64,000 bases of DNA from Xanthomonas sp. NCPPB 1128 (GTDB taxonomy: Bacteria > Pseudomonadota > Gammaproteobacteria > Xanthomonadales > Xanthomonadaceae): the NCBI RefSeq assembly GCF_001043115.1, contig NZ_LFME01000015.1:36358-100357 (forward strand). Direction: 5' to 3'. Position numbers and translations under genes: made by a program. This document shows positions 33,495-44,415 of the stretch, piece after piece. Numbering within the stretch: position 1 is the stretch's first letter; each line of letters begins with the position of its first letter. Under the pieces are notes generated by a model that saw only the letters and a program-made list of their open reading frames with translations, was not told the origin of the DNA and did no database searches.

Positions 33495-33590
33495 CCGGGG
33501 CCCGGGACCCGAAGCCCGGAAATGCCAGCGTTCCGCAGGCAGCTTCAGCCCCTGCTCTTCCGGGTCCCCGATCCCGGGCCCCGGGTCCCG
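33495..33590. repeat. GC-rich inverted repeat (CCGGGGCCCGGGACCCG type)
   Basis: CCGGGGCCCGGGACCCG faces CGGGTCCC-CGAT-CCCGGGCCCCGG about 50 bases away. It begins just after the GNAT stop and ends shortly before mfd. It may end the GNAT transcript; it also resembles the dispersed GGGACCCGGG tracts of xanthomonads. Confidence 0.6.
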
Positions 33591-33612
33591 ACCTTGCTAA
33601 ACTAGTTGGTCC

Positions 33613-36600
33613 ATGCCGCCCCTTCCCTTCCCCGTTCCGCCGCTGCCCAAGTCCGGCCAGCTCCGCGCGCACTGGCGCGCGCCCGCGTCCTCCACCGCAC
33701 TGGCCTGGCACATCGCCTGCGCCGCGTCCGCGCATCGCGGCCCGTTGCTGGTGGTCGCCCGCGACAACCAGAGCGCGCATCAGCTCGAAGCCGACCTGCA
33801 CAGCCTGCTCGGCAACGATCCGAGCCTGCCGGTGGTGCCGTTCCCGGATTGGGAAACCCTGCCCTACGACCAGTTCAGTCCGCACCCGGACATCGTCAGC
33901 CAGCGTCTGGCGGCGTTGCATCGGCTGCCGACGCTGACCCAGGGCATCGTGGTGGTGCCGGTGCAGACGCTGATGCAGCGGGTGGCACCGCTGCGCTACA
34001 TCGTCGGCGGCAGCTTCGACCTGCGCGTGGGTCAGCGCCTGGACCTGGATGCGGAGAAGCGCCGGCTGGAGAGCGCCGGCTACCGCAACGTGCCGCAGGT
34101 GATGGACCCGGGCGATTTCGCCGTGCGTGGCGGTCTGCTCGACGTGTATCCGATGGGCACCGAGGCGCCGCTGCGCATCGAGCTGCTGGACGAGGACATC
34201 GACTCGATCCGCGCCTTCGACCCGGAATCGCAGCGCTCGCTGGACCATGTGCAGGCGGTGCACATGCTGCCCGGGCGCGAGGTGCCGATGGACGACGTCA
34301 GCGTGGAGCGGGTGTTGAGCGCGCTGCGCGAGCGCTTCGACGTGGACACCCGGCGCAGTGCGCTGTACCAGGATCTGAAGGCCGGGCTGGCGCCGTCGGG
34401 CATCGAGTACTACCTGCCGCTGTTCTTCCAGGACACGCGCAGCAGCGGCGCGCGCGAGGCCACTGCCACCCTGTTCGATTATCTGGGCGCGCACGTGCTG
34501 CCGCTGATCGCACCGGGCGTGGGCGCCGCCGCCGATGCGTTCTGGACGCAGACCCAGGCCCGCTACGAGCAACGCCGCCACGACGTGGAGCGTCCGCTGC
34601 TGGCGCCGGAGGAGCTGTACCAGGCGCCGGACGCGTTGCGCGAACGCCTCAATGGGCTGCCGCGCATCGACGTGTGGGCCGCCGACCATCCGCGTATCGA
34701 CGAGGCGCAGGCACTGGGCGACCAGCCGCTGCCGCCGTTGCCGGTGGCGGCCAAGGACGCCGCGCCGGGCGCGGCGCTGAAGAGCTTCCTCGATCACTAT
34801 CCAGGCCGGGTCCTGATCGCCGCCGATTCGCCGGGTCGCCGCGAGGCGCTGCTGGAAGTGCTGGCCGCCGCGGAGCTGAAGCCGGAGGTGCTGCCGAACT
34901 TCACGGCATTCCTCCCTTCTCCCACCGGGAGAAGGTGGCGCGAAGCGCCGGATGAGGGTGCGGCGCGCGCGCCATCCTCATCGAAGAAGGCTCCTGCTTC
35001 GTCCGCGTCCTCGACGGCCGCGCAGGCAAAACTCCCTAGCGGTCGTACCCTCACCCCAACCCCTCTCCCGCAGGGAGAGGGGCTTGATGCTGCACGTTTC
35101 GCCATTGCCGTTGCGCCGCTGGACGATGGCTTTGCGCTGGAAGAGCCACGGATCGCGGTGCTCACCGAGCGTCAGCTGTTCCCCGAGCGCGCCAGCCAGC
35201 CGCGGCGTAGCCGTCGCGTGGGGCGCGAGCCGGAAGCGATCATCCGCGACCTGGGCGAATTGTCCGAGGGCGCGCCGATCGTGCACGAGGACCATGGCGT
35301 CGGCCGCTACCGCGGACTGATCGTGCTCGATGCCGGCGGCATGCCCGGCGAGTTCCTGGAAATCGAATACGCCAAGGGCGACCGCCTGTACGTGCCGGTC
35401 GCGCAGTTGCACCTGATCAGCCGCTACTCCGGCGCCTCGGCCGAGACCGCGCCGCTGCATTCGCTGGGCGGCGAGCAATGGACCAAGGCCAAGCGCAAGG
35501 CCGCCGAGAAGGTGCGCGACGTGGCCGCGGAACTGCTGGAGATCCAGGCGCGCCGCCAGGCCCGCGCCGGTCTGGCGCTGCAGGTGGACCGCAGCATGTA
35601 CGAGCCGTTCGCCGCCGGCTTCCCGTTCGAGGAAACCCCCGATCAGTTGGCCGCGATCGATGCCACCCTGCGCGACCTGGCCAGCAGCCAGCCGATGGAC
35701 CGCGTGGTCTGCGGCGACGTCGGCTTCGGCAAGACCGAGGTGGCGGTGCGCGCGGCCTTCGCCGCGGCCAGCGCCGGCAAGCAGGTGGCTGTGCTGGTGC
35801 CGACCACGCTGCTGGCCGAACAGCACTACCGCAACTTCCGCGACCGCTTCGCCGACTACCCGCTCAAGGTCGAGGTACTGTCGCGCTTCAAGAGCAGCAA
35901 GGAGATCAAGGCCGAGCTGGAGAAGGTCGGCGCCGGCAGCATCGATGTGATCGTCGGCACCCATCGCCTGCTGCAGCCGGACGTGAAGTTCAAGGACCTT
36001 GGCATGGTCATCGTCGACGAGGAACAGCGCTTCGGCGTGCGCCAGAAGGAAGCGCTGAAGGCGCTGCGCGCCAACGTGCACCTGCTCACGCTGACCGCCA
36101 CGCCGATCCCGCGCACCTTGAACATGGCCATGGCCGGGCTGCGCGACCTGTCGATCATCGCCACGCCGCCACCGAACCGGCTGGCGGTGCAGACCTTCGT
36201 CACCCAGTGGGACAACGCGCTGCTGCGCGAAGCCTTCCAGCGCGAGCTGGCGCGCGGCGGCCAGCTGTACTTCCTGCACAATGACGTGGAGAGCATCGGC
36301 CGCATGCAGCGCGAGCTGAGCGAGCTGGTACCGGAGGCGCGCATCGGCATCGCCCACGGGCAGATGCCCGAGCGCGAGCTGGAAAAGGTGATGCTGGATT
36401 TCCAGAAGCAGCGCTTCAACGTGCTGCTGTCGACCACGATCATCGAATCGGGCATCGACATTCCCAACGCCAACACCATCGTCATCAACCGCGCCGACCG
36501 CTTCGGCTTGGCGCAGCTGCACCAGTTGCGCGGCCGCGTCGGCCGCTCGCACCACCGCGCCTACGCCTATCTGCTGGTGCCGGACCGGCGCAGCATCACC

Positions 36601-37272
36601 CCCGACGCGCAGAAGCGGCTGGACGCCATCGCCTCGATGGACGAACTGGGCGCCGGCTTCACCCTGGCCACCCACGACCTGGAGATCCGCGGTGCCGGCG
36701 AACTGCTCGGCGAGGACCAGAGCGGGCAGATGGCCGAGGTCGGCTTCAGCCTGTACACCGAACTGCTGGAACGCGCGGTGCGCAGCATCCGCCAGGGCAA
36801 GCTGCCGGACCTGGACGCCGGCGAGGAAGTGCGCGGCGCCGAGGTGGAACTGCATGTGCCCGCCCTGATCCCCGACGACTACCTGCCCGACGTGCACACC
36901 CGCCTGACCCTGTACAAGCGCATCTCCAGCGCCCGCGACAGCGACGGCCTGCGCGAACTGCAGGTGGAGATGATCGACCGCTTCGGCCTGCTGCCGGATC
37001 CGGTGAAGCACCTGTTCGCCATCGCCGAGCTGAAGCTGCAGGCCAACGCGCTGGGCATCCGCAAGCTGGAACTGGGCGAACACGGCGGGCGCCTGGTGTT
37101 CGAAGCCAAGCCCGACGTGGATCCGATGACCATCATCCAGATGATCCAGAAGCAGCCCAAGCTGTACGCGATGGACGGCCCGGACAAATTGAAGCTCAAG
37201 CTGCCGTTGCCGGAAGCGGCCGACCGCTTCAACGCCGCACGCGGCCTGCTGACCGCGCTGTCGCCGCGCTGA
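33613..37272 (+). CDS. mfd: Transcription-repair coupling factor Mfd, carrying an in-frame repeat-derived insertion
   Basis: A 1219-residue Mfd (E. coli 1148). N-terminal UvrB-homology module (residues about 1-340), RNA polymerase-interaction domain (EGAPIVHEDHGVGRYRGL), RecG-like translocase with Walker A GDVGFGKTE at about 703-711, DEEQRFG and TLTATPIPRTL, then the C-terminal TRCF domain. Mfd removes stalled RNA polymerase and recruits UvrA. About residues 435-491 (SPTGRRWREAPDEG... TLTPTPLPQGEG) are the translation of a dispersed palindromic DNA repeat that accounts for most of the extra length; it lies between the N-terminal module and the polymerase-binding domain and keeps the frame open. 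Confidence 0.95.
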   Translation: MPPLPFPVPPLPKSGQLRAHWRAPASSTALAWHIACAASAHRGPLLVVARDNQSAHQLEADLHSLLGNDPSLPVVPFPDWETLPYDQFSPHPDIVSQRLAALHRLPTLTQGIVVVPVQTLMQRVAPLRYIVGGSFDLRVGQRLDLDAEKRRLESAGYRNVPQVMDPGDFAVRGGLLDVYPMGTEAPLRIELLDEDIDSIRAFDPESQRSLDHVQAVHMLPGREVPMDDVSVERVLSALRERFDVDTRRSALYQDLKAGLAPSGIEYYLPLFFQDTRSSGAREATATLFDYLGAHVLPLIAPGVGAAADAFWTQTQARYEQRRHDVERPLLAPEELYQAPDALRERLNGLPRIDVWAADHPRIDEAQALGDQPLPPLPVAAKDAAPGAALKSFLDHYPGRVLIAADSPGRREALLEVLAAAELKPEVLPNFTAFLPSPTGRRWREAPDEGAARAPSSSKKAPASSASSTAAQAKLPSGRTLTPTPLPQGEGLDAARFAIAVAPLDDGFALEEPRIAVLTERQLFPERASQPRRSRRVGREPEAIIRDLGELSEGAPIVHEDHGVGRYRGLIVLDAGGMPGEFLEIEYAKGDRLYVPVAQLHLISRYSGASAETAPLHSLGGEQWTKAKRKAAEKVRDVAAELLEIQARRQARAGLALQVDRSMYEPFAAGFPFEETPDQLAAIDATLRDLASSQPMDRVVCGDVGFGKTEVAVRAAFAAASAGKQVAVLVPTTLLAEQHYRNFRDRFADYPLKVEVLSRFKSSKEIKAELEKVGAGSIDVIVGTHRLLQPDVKFKDLGMVIVDEEQRFGVRQKEALKALRANVHLLTLTATPIPRTLNMAMAGLRDLSIIATPPPNRLAVQTFVTQWDNALLREAFQRELARGGQLYFLHNDVESIGRMQRELSELVPEARIGIAHGQMPERELEKVMLDFQKQRFNVLLSTTIIESGIDIPNANTIVINRADRFGLAQLHQLRGRVGRSHHRAYAYLLVPDRRSITPDAQKRLDAIASMDELGAGFTLATHDLEIRGAGELLGEDQSGQMAEVGFSLYTELLERAVRSIRQGKLPDLDAGEEVRGAEVELHVPALIPDDYLPDVHTRLTLYKRISSARDSDGLRELQVEMIDRFGLLPDPVKHLFAIAELKLQANALGIRKLELGEHGGRLVFEAKPDVDPMTIIQMIQKQPKLYAMDGPDKLKLKLPLPEAADRFNAARGLLTALSPR
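34914..35083. repeat. Palindromic dispersed repeat inserted in frame within mfd
   Basis: Left end CCCTTCTCCCACCGGGAGAAGG then CGGATGAGGGTGCGG; right end GTACCCTCACCCCAACCCC then TCTCCCGCAGGGAGAGGGGC. The same two modules occur intergenically at 20361 and 60941-61467. The middle (about 90 bases) is different. It adds about 57 codons without a stop. Confidence 0.9.
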
Positions 37273-37410
37273 GCGACGCGGGCGCTCCTGCCCGCGTCAA
37301 CACACAGGAGCGGCCGTCGCACCCGGGCCGCACGCGTCTCGTTCTCACACGCCGCCGCCACATGCGGCGGCGTACGGCGTGCCTGCCGTTTGCGCGACAG
37401 CCGAACGCAA

Positions 37411-37430
37411 CGGTCTTCACGTGAAGACCG
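37411..37430. promoter_or_regulatory. 20-bp perfect palindrome downstream of mfd
   Basis: CGGTCTTCACGTGAAGACCG is fully self-complementary. The half-site GTCTTCAC recurs once at 37461, just after a TTTTTT run preceded by a short CGCG-TTA-CGCG stem. The 447-base gap 37273-37719 holds no gene. The palindrome could be a regulator site or, with the U-run, part of the mfd transcript end. Confidence 0.4.
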
Positions 37431-37617
37431 ACAGGGCGCGCGTTACGCGGCTTTTTTGACGTCTTCACGCGCCGTCACGATTGGCACAGCACGTGCAGGA
37501 GATCTGCGAGGCCCGCTGCGCGTACGCCGTTATGGGATGCGCATCTTGCGCTGGTCTGAACCACTCAGGCTTGCGTGCGGCGTGGGAGACAAATGCTTCA
37601 CGCGAGCTAAATATTTC

Positions 37618-37643
37618 TAAATATTTCCTGTCTGCGCCGATAT
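37618..37643 (+). promoter_or_regulatory. Candidate FliA (sigma-28) promoter of the chemosensory operon
   Basis: TAAATATT, ten bases, GCCGATAT; the FliA consensus is TAAAGTTT-N11-GCCGATAA. It lies about 77 bases before the first gene of a chemotaxis operon, where such a promoter is expected, but the spacer is one base short and the last -10 base differs. Confidence 0.5.
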
Positions 37644-37719
37644 CGCTCTTACCGAAGCCTGCACGTGTCCTTCATGGGGCGCCACCGGCTTTCCACTTGC
37701 CTACTGCCGGAGACCCGCC

Positions 37720-38040
37720 ATGCGCTCGACGCCCCCCGATGAACAGGATCCGCCGCTGCAGCTGCGCGTGGACGGCGACATGACCATCCGTCGTGCGGCC
37801 GAACTGAAGCCGCTGCTGCTGCCGGCGCTGGAGCATCCCGGCGGCCTGCGCCTGCAGTTGCAGGAGGTCACCGACATCGATGCCACCGGCGTGCAACTGC
37901 TGCTGGCCACCCAGGCCGCGCTGCGCGCGCTGGGGCGGCCGTTCCACCTGGAGGGCTGCAGCACGGCGGTCGGCGATGCGCTGGACCTGCTCGGCCTGGG
38001 CGACGCGTTCGAGCGCGTCGGCGACGACACTCTTCACTAA
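37720..38040 (+). CDS. STAS domain protein
   Basis: A 106-residue single STAS domain (LQLRVDGDMTIRRAAELKPLLLPAL... QLQEVTDIDATGVQLLLATQAALRALG). The anti-anti-sigma signature DIDATGVQLL replaces the usual phosphorylatable Ser by Ala/Thr (D-A-T-G), so Thr may be the acceptor. It is the first gene of the chemosensory operon, 13 bases before cheA. STAS genes at this position are known from several che clusters; their role there is unclear. Confidence 0.85.
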   Translation: MRSTPPDEQDPPLQLRVDGDMTIRRAAELKPLLLPALEHPGGLRLQLQEVTDIDATGVQLLLATQAALRALGRPFHLEGCSTAVGDALDLLGLGDAFERVGDDTLH

Positions 38041-38053
38041 TCGGCAGCACGAC

Positions 38054-40135
38054 ATGAACATGGATCAATTGCTGCAGACCTTCATCGCCGAGAGCCGCGA
38101 CCTGCTCGAGGACATGGAGCGCAATCTGCTGGAAGCCGAGCGTGGCGAAGCCGGTCCCGACGCGGTCAACGCGATCTTTCGCGGTGCCCACACCATCAAG
38201 GGCTCCGGTGGTCTGTTCGACCTGGCGCAGTTGGTCGGCTTCACCCACGTGGTGGAGAGCGTGCTGGACCTGGTACGCGAGCATGCCGTCGCGCTGGATT
38301 CGGAACTGATCCAACTGATGCTGGCCTGCTGCGATCACATCCGCGCGCTGGTGGAAGCCGCCGCCGGCGCCGAGGCCGACGAAGCCACGCTGGCCGCCGC
38401 AGGCGCGCCGCTGCTGGAACGCCTGCAGACCTACCTGCAACCTGCCGCTGCGCCGGCCGCAGCCGCGGCAACGCCAGCGGCCCCGGCCGCACCCGCGCAG
38501 ACCGGCTACTGGCGGATCTCGCTGCAACTGTTCACCGATGCGCTGCGCTTCGGCAACTCGCCGCTGCACCTGATCCGCTGCCTGCGCAGCCTGGGCACGC
38601 TGGAAGCAGTGCGTACCCGTCACGAGCGCGTGCCGGCGTTGCCAGAGCTGGATCCGGAGGCCTGCTATCTGGGCTTCGACATCCTGTTGCGCAGCGACGC
38701 GCAGCAGGCCGCGATCGAGGACATCTTCGAATTCGTGCGCGACGACTGCGACCTGCAGGTGCTGGCAGTGGAGCCGAACGGCGACGCCGCCAACCTGGAC
38801 CTGCCGCTGCTGGTGGCCGAAGCCGGCAGCCAGGCCAGCGCCGACGACTTCGCCGGGTTCGAGAGCGCCGCCCCGGTGGCCGCGCCAGCCGCGGCCGCAG
38901 CGGCCATCGCCAGCGCCCCGGCCGCGGCAGCGACCACCGCCGCCAACGCGGGCCCTGCCAAGGCCGCAGCTGCACGCGGCGAAGGCGGCTCGATCCGCGT
39001 CGACGCCGACAAGCTCGACCGCATGATCGACCTGGTCGGCGAGTTGATCATCGCCGTCGCCAGCACCGGCGCCAATGCGCAACGCACCGGCGATGCGCAG
39101 TTGCTGGAATCCACCTCGATCCTCGCCGGGCTGGTCGAAGAAGTGCGCGAAAGCGCGCTGCAGCTGCGCATGGTCAAGATCGGCGGCACCTTCAGCCGCT
39201 TCCACCGCGTGGTCCACGACGTCGCCCGCGAACTGGGCAAGGACATCGTGCTGGTGGTCAACGGCGAGGACACCGAGCTGGACAAGTCGGTGGTGGAGAA
39301 GATCGCCGATCCGCTGACCCACCTGGTACGCAACGCCATGGACCACGGCATCGAACCGGCCGAGGTGCGCCAGGCGCGCGGCAAGCCGGTGCGCGGCACG
39401 GTGCGGCTCAACGCCTTCCACGATTCCGGCAGCATCGTCATCCAGATCAGCGACGACGGCGGCGGCCTCAACCGCGACCGGATCCTGGCCAAGGCGCTGG
39501 AACGCGGCCTGATCGAACCCGGCCGCCTGCTCTCCGACCGCGAAGTGTTCGCGCTGATCTTCGAGCCGGGCTTCTCCACCGCCGAGAAGGTCACCAACCT
39601 GTCCGGCCGCGGCGTCGGCATGGACGTGGTCAAACGCAACATCGCCGCGCTGCGCGGCAGCGTGGACATCAGCAGCCAGCAGGACGTGGGCACCACCATC
39701 TCGGTGCGGCTGCCGCTGACCCTGGCGATCATCAACGGCTTCCAGGTCGGGGTCGGCAAGTCGGTGTTCGTGGTGCCGCTGGACGTGGTCGAGGAATGCG
39801 TGGAGTTCGCACCGAACTACCAGAGCGAGTACATCGACCTGCGCGGCAACGTGCTGCCCTACGTGCGCCTGCGCTCGCTGTTCGCCATCGCCGGCGCGCC
39901 GCCGGCGCGCGAGAGCATCGTGGTGATCCGCCAGGGCTCGCAGCGGTTCGGCCTGGTGGTCGACACCCTGCTCGGCGAGTGGCAGACCGTGATCAAGCCG
40001 CTCTCCAAGGTCTTCGCCCAGGTCAAGGGCATCAGCGGCTCCAGCATCCTCGGCAGCGGCGGGGTCGCGCTGATCCTGGACGTGCCGTCGCTGCTCGGCC
40101 AGTTGCAACCCGGCGCCGAATCGCTGGCGGCCTGA
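38054..40135 (+). CDS. cheA: Chemotaxis histidine kinase CheA
   Basis: A 693-residue CheA. P1 Hpt domain with phospho-His46 in [13 protein letters not shown] second module at about 150-250 ([26 protein letters not shown]) takes the P2 position. After an Ala/Pro linker come P3 dimerisation ([19 protein letters not shown]), the P4 ATPase ([28 protein letters not shown]) and the P5 CheW-like domain. It phosphorylates response regulators on receptor input. All catalytic boxes are intact. The ATG beginning [10 protein letters not shown] is chosen; an open frame upstream only repeats STAS sequence in another frame. Confidence 0.96.
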   Translation: MNMDQLLQTFIAESRDLLEDMERNLLEAERGEAGPDAVNAIFRGAHTIKGSGGLFDLAQLVGFTHVVESVLDLVREHAVALDSELIQLMLACCDHIRALVEAAAGAEADEATLAAAGAPLLERLQTYLQPAAAPAAAAATPAAPAAPAQTGYWRISLQLFTDALRFGNSPLHLIRCLRSLGTLEAVRTRHERVPALPELDPEACYLGFDILLRSDAQQAAIEDIFEFVRDDCDLQVLAVEPNGDAANLDLPLLVAEAGSQASADDFAGFESAAPVAAPAAAAAAIASAPAAAATTAANAGPAKAAAARGEGGSIRVDADKLDRMIDLVGELIIAVASTGANAQRTGDAQLLESTSILAGLVEEVRESALQLRMVKIGGTFSRFHRVVHDVARELGKDIVLVVNGEDTELDKSVVEKIADPLTHLVRNAMDHGIEPAEVRQARGKPVRGTVRLNAFHDSGSIVIQISDDGGGLNRDRILAKALERGLIEPGRLLSDREVFALIFEPGFSTAEKVTNLSGRGVGMDVVKRNIAALRGSVDISSQQDVGTTISVRLPLTLAIINGFQVGVGKSVFVVPLDVVEECVEFAPNYQSEYIDLRGNVLPYVRLRSLFAIAGAPPARESIVVIRQGSQRFGLVVDTLLGEWQTVIKPLSKVFAQVKGISGSSILGSGGVALILDVPSLLGQLQPGAESLAA

Positions 40136-40193
40136 GCCGCCGCCTCGCCCCGCCGTCATTCCTACGTCGCGCCATCAACCAGGAATCTCCGCC

Positions 40194-42332
40194 ATGTCCC
40201 AGAACCGGACGCCTCTTACCACCCTGTCGACGGCCGCCATCGTCGCCGTCGCCCTGCCCGCTGCTGCAGCCGTCGCAGCGCTGGCACTGCCGCTGGCCGG
40301 CGGCCCCGCATGGACCCTGGTCGCCGTGGCCACGCTGGTCGCCGCCGCGGTGCTGGGCCGCAGCGTGCGCGCGGCACAGCATGCGGCCACGGCCGCGCAG
40401 CGCGAACTGGAGCTGGCCCGCACCGGCCTGCAGGCGCTGGCACTGGGCGAGCTGGACCGCGTGGATGCGGCGGCGGGCGGCAGCGAGATCGGCCAGGCCC
40501 TGCTCGCCGCGCAGCGACCGCTGCGGCAGTTGCAGGCCGACGTCGCGCACATGACCAGCGCACATGCCGCCGGCGACTGCGACGTGATGCTGGATGCGGC
40601 GCAGGCCAACGGCGCCTACCGGACCGTGGCCGGCGACATCAACCAACTGGTCGGCGCCCACATCGGCGTGTGCAAGCAGGCGATCGACTGCGTCAGCGAG
40701 TTCGGCCGCGGCAACTTCGCCGCGCCGCTTGCGGCGTTCCCGGGCAAGAAGGCCTTCATCAACGACACCATCGAGCAGGTGCGGCGCAACATGCTCGGCC
40801 TGATCGCCGAGATGCGCCGTGTCTCCGAGCAGCACGAGGCCGGCGAGATCGATGCCAGCATCGACAGCGCGCACTTCCAGGGCGACTTCCGCAGCATGGC
40901 CGACGGCATCAACCGCATGGTCGGCAGCCACATCGCGGTCAAGAAGCAGGCGCTGGGCGTGGTCGCCGAGTTCGGCCGCGGCAACTTCGACGCGGCCATG
41001 CCGCAGCTGCCCGGCAAGAAGGCCTTCATCAACGAGACCATCGAGCAGGTGCGCGGCAACTTCAAGCGCCTGATCGCCGAGATCGCGCGCATGTCCGAGG
41101 AGCACGACAAGGGCGACATCGATGTGCAGATCGACTGCACCCACCTGGACGGCCAGTTCTGCGCCATCGGCAAGGCCATCAACCGCATGGTCGCCGCGCA
41201 CATCACGGTCAAGAAGCAGGCGTTGGGCGTGGTCGCCGAGTTCGGCCGCGGCAACTTCGAGGCGCCGATGCCGCAGCTGCCCGGCAAGAAGGCCTTCATC
41301 AACGAGATCATCGAGCAGACCCGCGGCAACCTGCGCAGCGTCGGCGACGTGATCAAGGTGATGGGGGCGATGGCCGAGGGCGATCTGAGCCGCCAGGTGC
41401 AGGGCCACTACGAGGGCGCCTTCGCCGACATGCAGCGCTACGTCAACGCGACCATCGACAAGCTCACCAGCATCGTCAACGAGGTCAACGGCAACGCCGT
41501 CACCCTGGCCAGCGCCGCCGAGGAACTCTCGGCCACGGCGCAGTCGCTGAGCCAGGCGGCCAGCGAGCAGGCCGCCGGCGTGGAGGAGACCAGCGCCTCG
41601 CTGGAGCAGATGACAGGCTCGATCGCGCAGAACGCGGAGAACGCCAAGATCACCGACGGCATGGCCAGCAAGGCCTCGCGCGAGGCCGCCGAGAGCGGCG
41701 AGGCGGTGCGCGCCACCGTCTCGGCGATGAAGGAGATCGCGCGCAAGATCAGCATCATCGACGACATCGCCTACCAGACCAACCTGCTGGCGCTGAATGC
41801 AGCGATCGAGGCCGCACGCGCCGGCGAACACGGCAAGGGCTTCGCCGTGGTCGCCGCGGAAGTGCGCAAGCTGGCCGAGCGCAGCCAGGTGGCCGCGCAC
41901 GAGATCGGCGATGTCGCCGGCACCAGCGTAACCCTGGCCGAGACCACCGGGCGCCTGCTCGGCGAGATGGAACCATCGATCCGCCGCACCTCCGACCTGG
42001 TGCAGGAGATCACCGCCGCCTCCGAGGAACAGAGTACCGGCGTCGGCCAGATCAACGCCGCCGTGGTTCAGCTCAGCCAGACAACACAGCAATCCGCTGC
42101 CAACGCTGAAGAATTGGCCGCCACGGCCGAAGAAATGAGTAGCCAGGCCGAACAGTTGCAAACGCTCATGAGTTTCTTCACCACCGGCGCCACCACCACG
42201 GCGGCGCAGACCCCGCAACCGCGACGTCTGCCGACACCGATGCAGCGCGTGCCCCGCTCGCGCAGTTTCGGCGGCCCCGCCGGCACGGCCCAGGCCGCAC
42301 GCCTGGAAGAAGCCGCGTTCGTTTCGTTCTGA
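40194..42332 (+). CDS. Methyl-accepting chemotaxis protein 1, membrane hairpin plus poly-HAMP
   Basis: A 712-residue receptor without a periplasmic domain: two adjacent membrane helices (about 14-55) form a hairpin. Residues about 150-430 are repeated HAMP-like units, seen as three copies of 'KQAL(I)...EFGRGNF.AP....PGKKAFIN(D/E).IEQ' alternating with 'EHD.G.ID..ID...F.G.F..(M)ADGINRMV'. A standard signalling hairpin follows (tip [42 protein letters not shown]). The C-terminus EEAAFVSF only weakly resembles the CheR-tethering pentapeptide. It most likely senses a cytoplasmic or membrane cue. Confidence 0.93.
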   Translation: MSQNRTPLTTLSTAAIVAVALPAAAAVAALALPLAGGPAWTLVAVATLVAAAVLGRSVRAAQHAATAAQRELELARTGLQALALGELDRVDAAAGGSEIGQALLAAQRPLRQLQADVAHMTSAHAAGDCDVMLDAAQANGAYRTVAGDINQLVGAHIGVCKQAIDCVSEFGRGNFAAPLAAFPGKKAFINDTIEQVRRNMLGLIAEMRRVSEQHEAGEIDASIDSAHFQGDFRSMADGINRMVGSHIAVKKQALGVVAEFGRGNFDAAMPQLPGKKAFINETIEQVRGNFKRLIAEIARMSEEHDKGDIDVQIDCTHLDGQFCAIGKAINRMVAAHITVKKQALGVVAEFGRGNFEAPMPQLPGKKAFINEIIEQTRGNLRSVGDVIKVMGAMAEGDLSRQVQGHYEGAFADMQRYVNATIDKLTSIVNEVNGNAVTLASAAEELSATAQSLSQAASEQAAGVEETSASLEQMTGSIAQNAENAKITDGMASKASREAAESGEAVRATVSAMKEIARKISIIDDIAYQTNLLALNAAIEAARAGEHGKGFAVVAAEVRKLAERSQVAAHEIGDVAGTSVTLAETTGRLLGEMEPSIRRTSDLVQEITAASEEQSTGVGQINAAVVQLSQTTQQSAANAEELAATAEEMSSQAEQLQTLMSFFTTGATTTAAQTPQPRRLPTPMQRVPRSRSFGGPAGTAQAARLEEAAFVSF

Positions 42333-42387
42333 CCCTTCCCGCACCGGCCGGCCGGCTGGTGCTTCTCTTCCCGTACAGGTATCCGGC

Positions 42388-44379
42388 ATGTCCAACTCCC
42401 TTTCGCTGTCCTCCAAGCTGTGGACCGGTTCGGCCATCGCCGTCGTGCTGCCATTGACCGCCGCCGCGTGCGGGTTCGCCCTCGGCCTGCCCGCCGGGCA
42501 GACCCTGGCACTGAGCATCGGCGCCACCGTGCTCGCCGCCGCGGTGCTGGCCTACACGGTCCACGCCATCACCCGCTCGCTGCGGATCGCCACCACCACC
42601 CTGGCACGTTTCGCCAACGGCAACTTCGAAGTGGTGATGCCGACCGTGCGCAACGACCAGGCCTGCGAGGTGCTGCTGGCACTGCGCCAGGTGCAGACTG
42701 GCGTGCGCCAGATCAACGACGAGATCGTGCGCATGTCGCGCGAGCACGACGCCGGCGACATCGACGTGGTGATCGAGAGCCACCGCTTCGACGGCGAGTT
42801 CAAGGTCATCGCCGACGGGATCAACCGCATGGTCGGCGACCACATCGCCACCAAGAAGAAGGCCATGGCCTGCATCGCCGAGTTCGGTCGCGGCAACTTC
42901 GAAGCGCCGCTGGAGGCGTTCCCGGGCAAGAAGGCCTTCATCAACGAGACCATCGAACAGGTCCGCCGCAACCTGCTGGGGCTGATTGCGCAGATGCGGC
43001 ACATGTCCGCCCAGCACGACGCCGGCGACATCGACGTGATGATCGAGAGCCACCGCTTCGAAGGCGACTTCCGCAGCATGGCCGATGGCATCAACCGCAT
43101 GGTCGGCGACCACATCGCCACCAAGAAGAAGGCCATGGCCTGCATCGCCGAGTTCGGCCGCGGCAACTTCGATGCGCCGCTGGAGACCTTTGCCGGCAAG
43201 AAGGTGTTCATCAACGATACCATCGAGCAGGTCCGCTCCAACCTGCGCGCGCTGATCCGCGACACCAGCCTGCTCGCCGAGGCGGCCAGCGCCGGCCGCC
43301 TCGGCGTGCGCGCCGATGCCAGCCAGCACCATGGCGACTTCCGCCGCATCGTCGACGGCATCAACCTGACCCTGGACGCGCTGATCGGCCCGCTGAACGA
43401 GGCCGGGGCGGTGCTCAAGGCGGTCGAGGGCGGCGACCTGACCCGGGTAGCGGACGTACAGTGCCAGGGCCAGCTGAAGGAACTGTGCGAGAGCATCAAT
43501 GCCACCGTCGCGCGCCTGGCGCAGGTGGTCAGCGAGGTCAACATCAACGCCGAGGCGCTGGCCAGCGCCTCCGAGCAGGTGAGCGCCACCGCGCAGTCGC
43601 TGAGCCAGGCCGCGAGCGAGCAGGCCGCCGGCGTGGAAGAGACCAGCGCCTCGCTGGAGCAGATGACCGCCTCCATCGCGCAGAACACCGAGAACGCCAA
43701 GGTCACCGACAGCATGGCCGCCAAGGCCGCCCGCGAAGCCAACGAAGGCGGCGATGCGGTGCGCTCGACGGTGACCGCGATGAAGCAGATCGCACAGAAG
43801 ATCGGCATCATCGACGACATCGCCTACCAGACCAACCTGCTGGCGCTGAACGCGGCGATCGAGGCCGCACGCGCCGGCGAGCACGGCAAGGGCTTCGCCG
43901 TGGTCGCCGCCGAAGTGCGCAAGCTGGCCGAGCGCAGCCAGGTGGCGGCGCAGGAGATCGGCCAGGTCGCCGAGTCCAGCGTGGAGCTGGCCGAGAACGC
44001 CGGCAAGCTGCTCGACCAGATGGTGCCGTCGATCCGCCGCACCTCAGACCTGGTGCAGGAGATCACCGCCGCCTCCGAGGAACAGACCTCCGGCGTCGGC
44101 CAGATCAACGCCGCGGTCGGCCAGCTCAACCAGACCACCCAGCAGGCCGCGGCCAACTCCGAGGAACTGGCCGCCACCGCCGAGGAAATGAGCGGCCAGG
44201 CCGAGCAGTTGCAGCAGTTGATGAGTTTCTTCCGCACCAATCAGGCGGTGTCGCCGCGACGTGCGGCCGCGACACCGGCCGCGGCGCGCAAGGCGGCGCC
44301 GGCGCGCAAGCGTGGCTTCGGGGAGGTCGGCCTGGCACTGGTGCCCGCGCCGGACGAAGCCCACTTCGACACGTTCTGA
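42388..44379 (+). CDS. Methyl-accepting chemotaxis protein 2, membrane hairpin plus poly-HAMP
   Basis: A 663-residue receptor of the same design as receptor 1: membrane hairpin (residues about 12-60, [20 protein letters not shown]), repeated HAMP-like units with [33 protein letters not shown] occurring twice almost unchanged, a last HAMP, and a canonical signalling domain. The C-terminus PDEAHFDTF ends in HFDTF, a good CheR/CheB tethering pentapeptide of the xF[DE]TF type. No periplasmic sensor. It lies 55 bases after receptor 1 in the same operon. Confidence 0.93.
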   Translation: MSNSLSLSSKLWTGSAIAVVLPLTAAACGFALGLPAGQTLALSIGATVLAAAVLAYTVHAITRSLRIATTTLARFANGNFEVVMPTVRNDQACEVLLALRQVQTGVRQINDEIVRMSREHDAGDIDVVIESHRFDGEFKVIADGINRMVGDHIATKKKAMACIAEFGRGNFEAPLEAFPGKKAFINETIEQVRRNLLGLIAQMRHMSAQHDAGDIDVMIESHRFEGDFRSMADGINRMVGDHIATKKKAMACIAEFGRGNFDAPLETFAGKKVFINDTIEQVRSNLRALIRDTSLLAEAASAGRLGVRADASQHHGDFRRIVDGINLTLDALIGPLNEAGAVLKAVEGGDLTRVADVQCQGQLKELCESINATVARLAQVVSEVNINAEALASASEQVSATAQSLSQAASEQAAGVEETSASLEQMTASIAQNTENAKVTDSMAAKAAREANEGGDAVRSTVTAMKQIAQKIGIIDDIAYQTNLLALNAAIEAARAGEHGKGFAVVAAEVRKLAERSQVAAQEIGQVAESSVELAENAGKLLDQMVPSIRRTSDLVQEITAASEEQTSGVGQINAAVGQLNQTTQQAAANSEELAATAEEMSGQAEQLQQLMSFFRTNQAVSPRRAAATPAAARKAAPARKRGFGEVGLALVPAPDEAHFDTF

Positions 44380-44415
44380 TATCCACTTCCACGACATCAC
44401 ATCCAGGGGATCACG

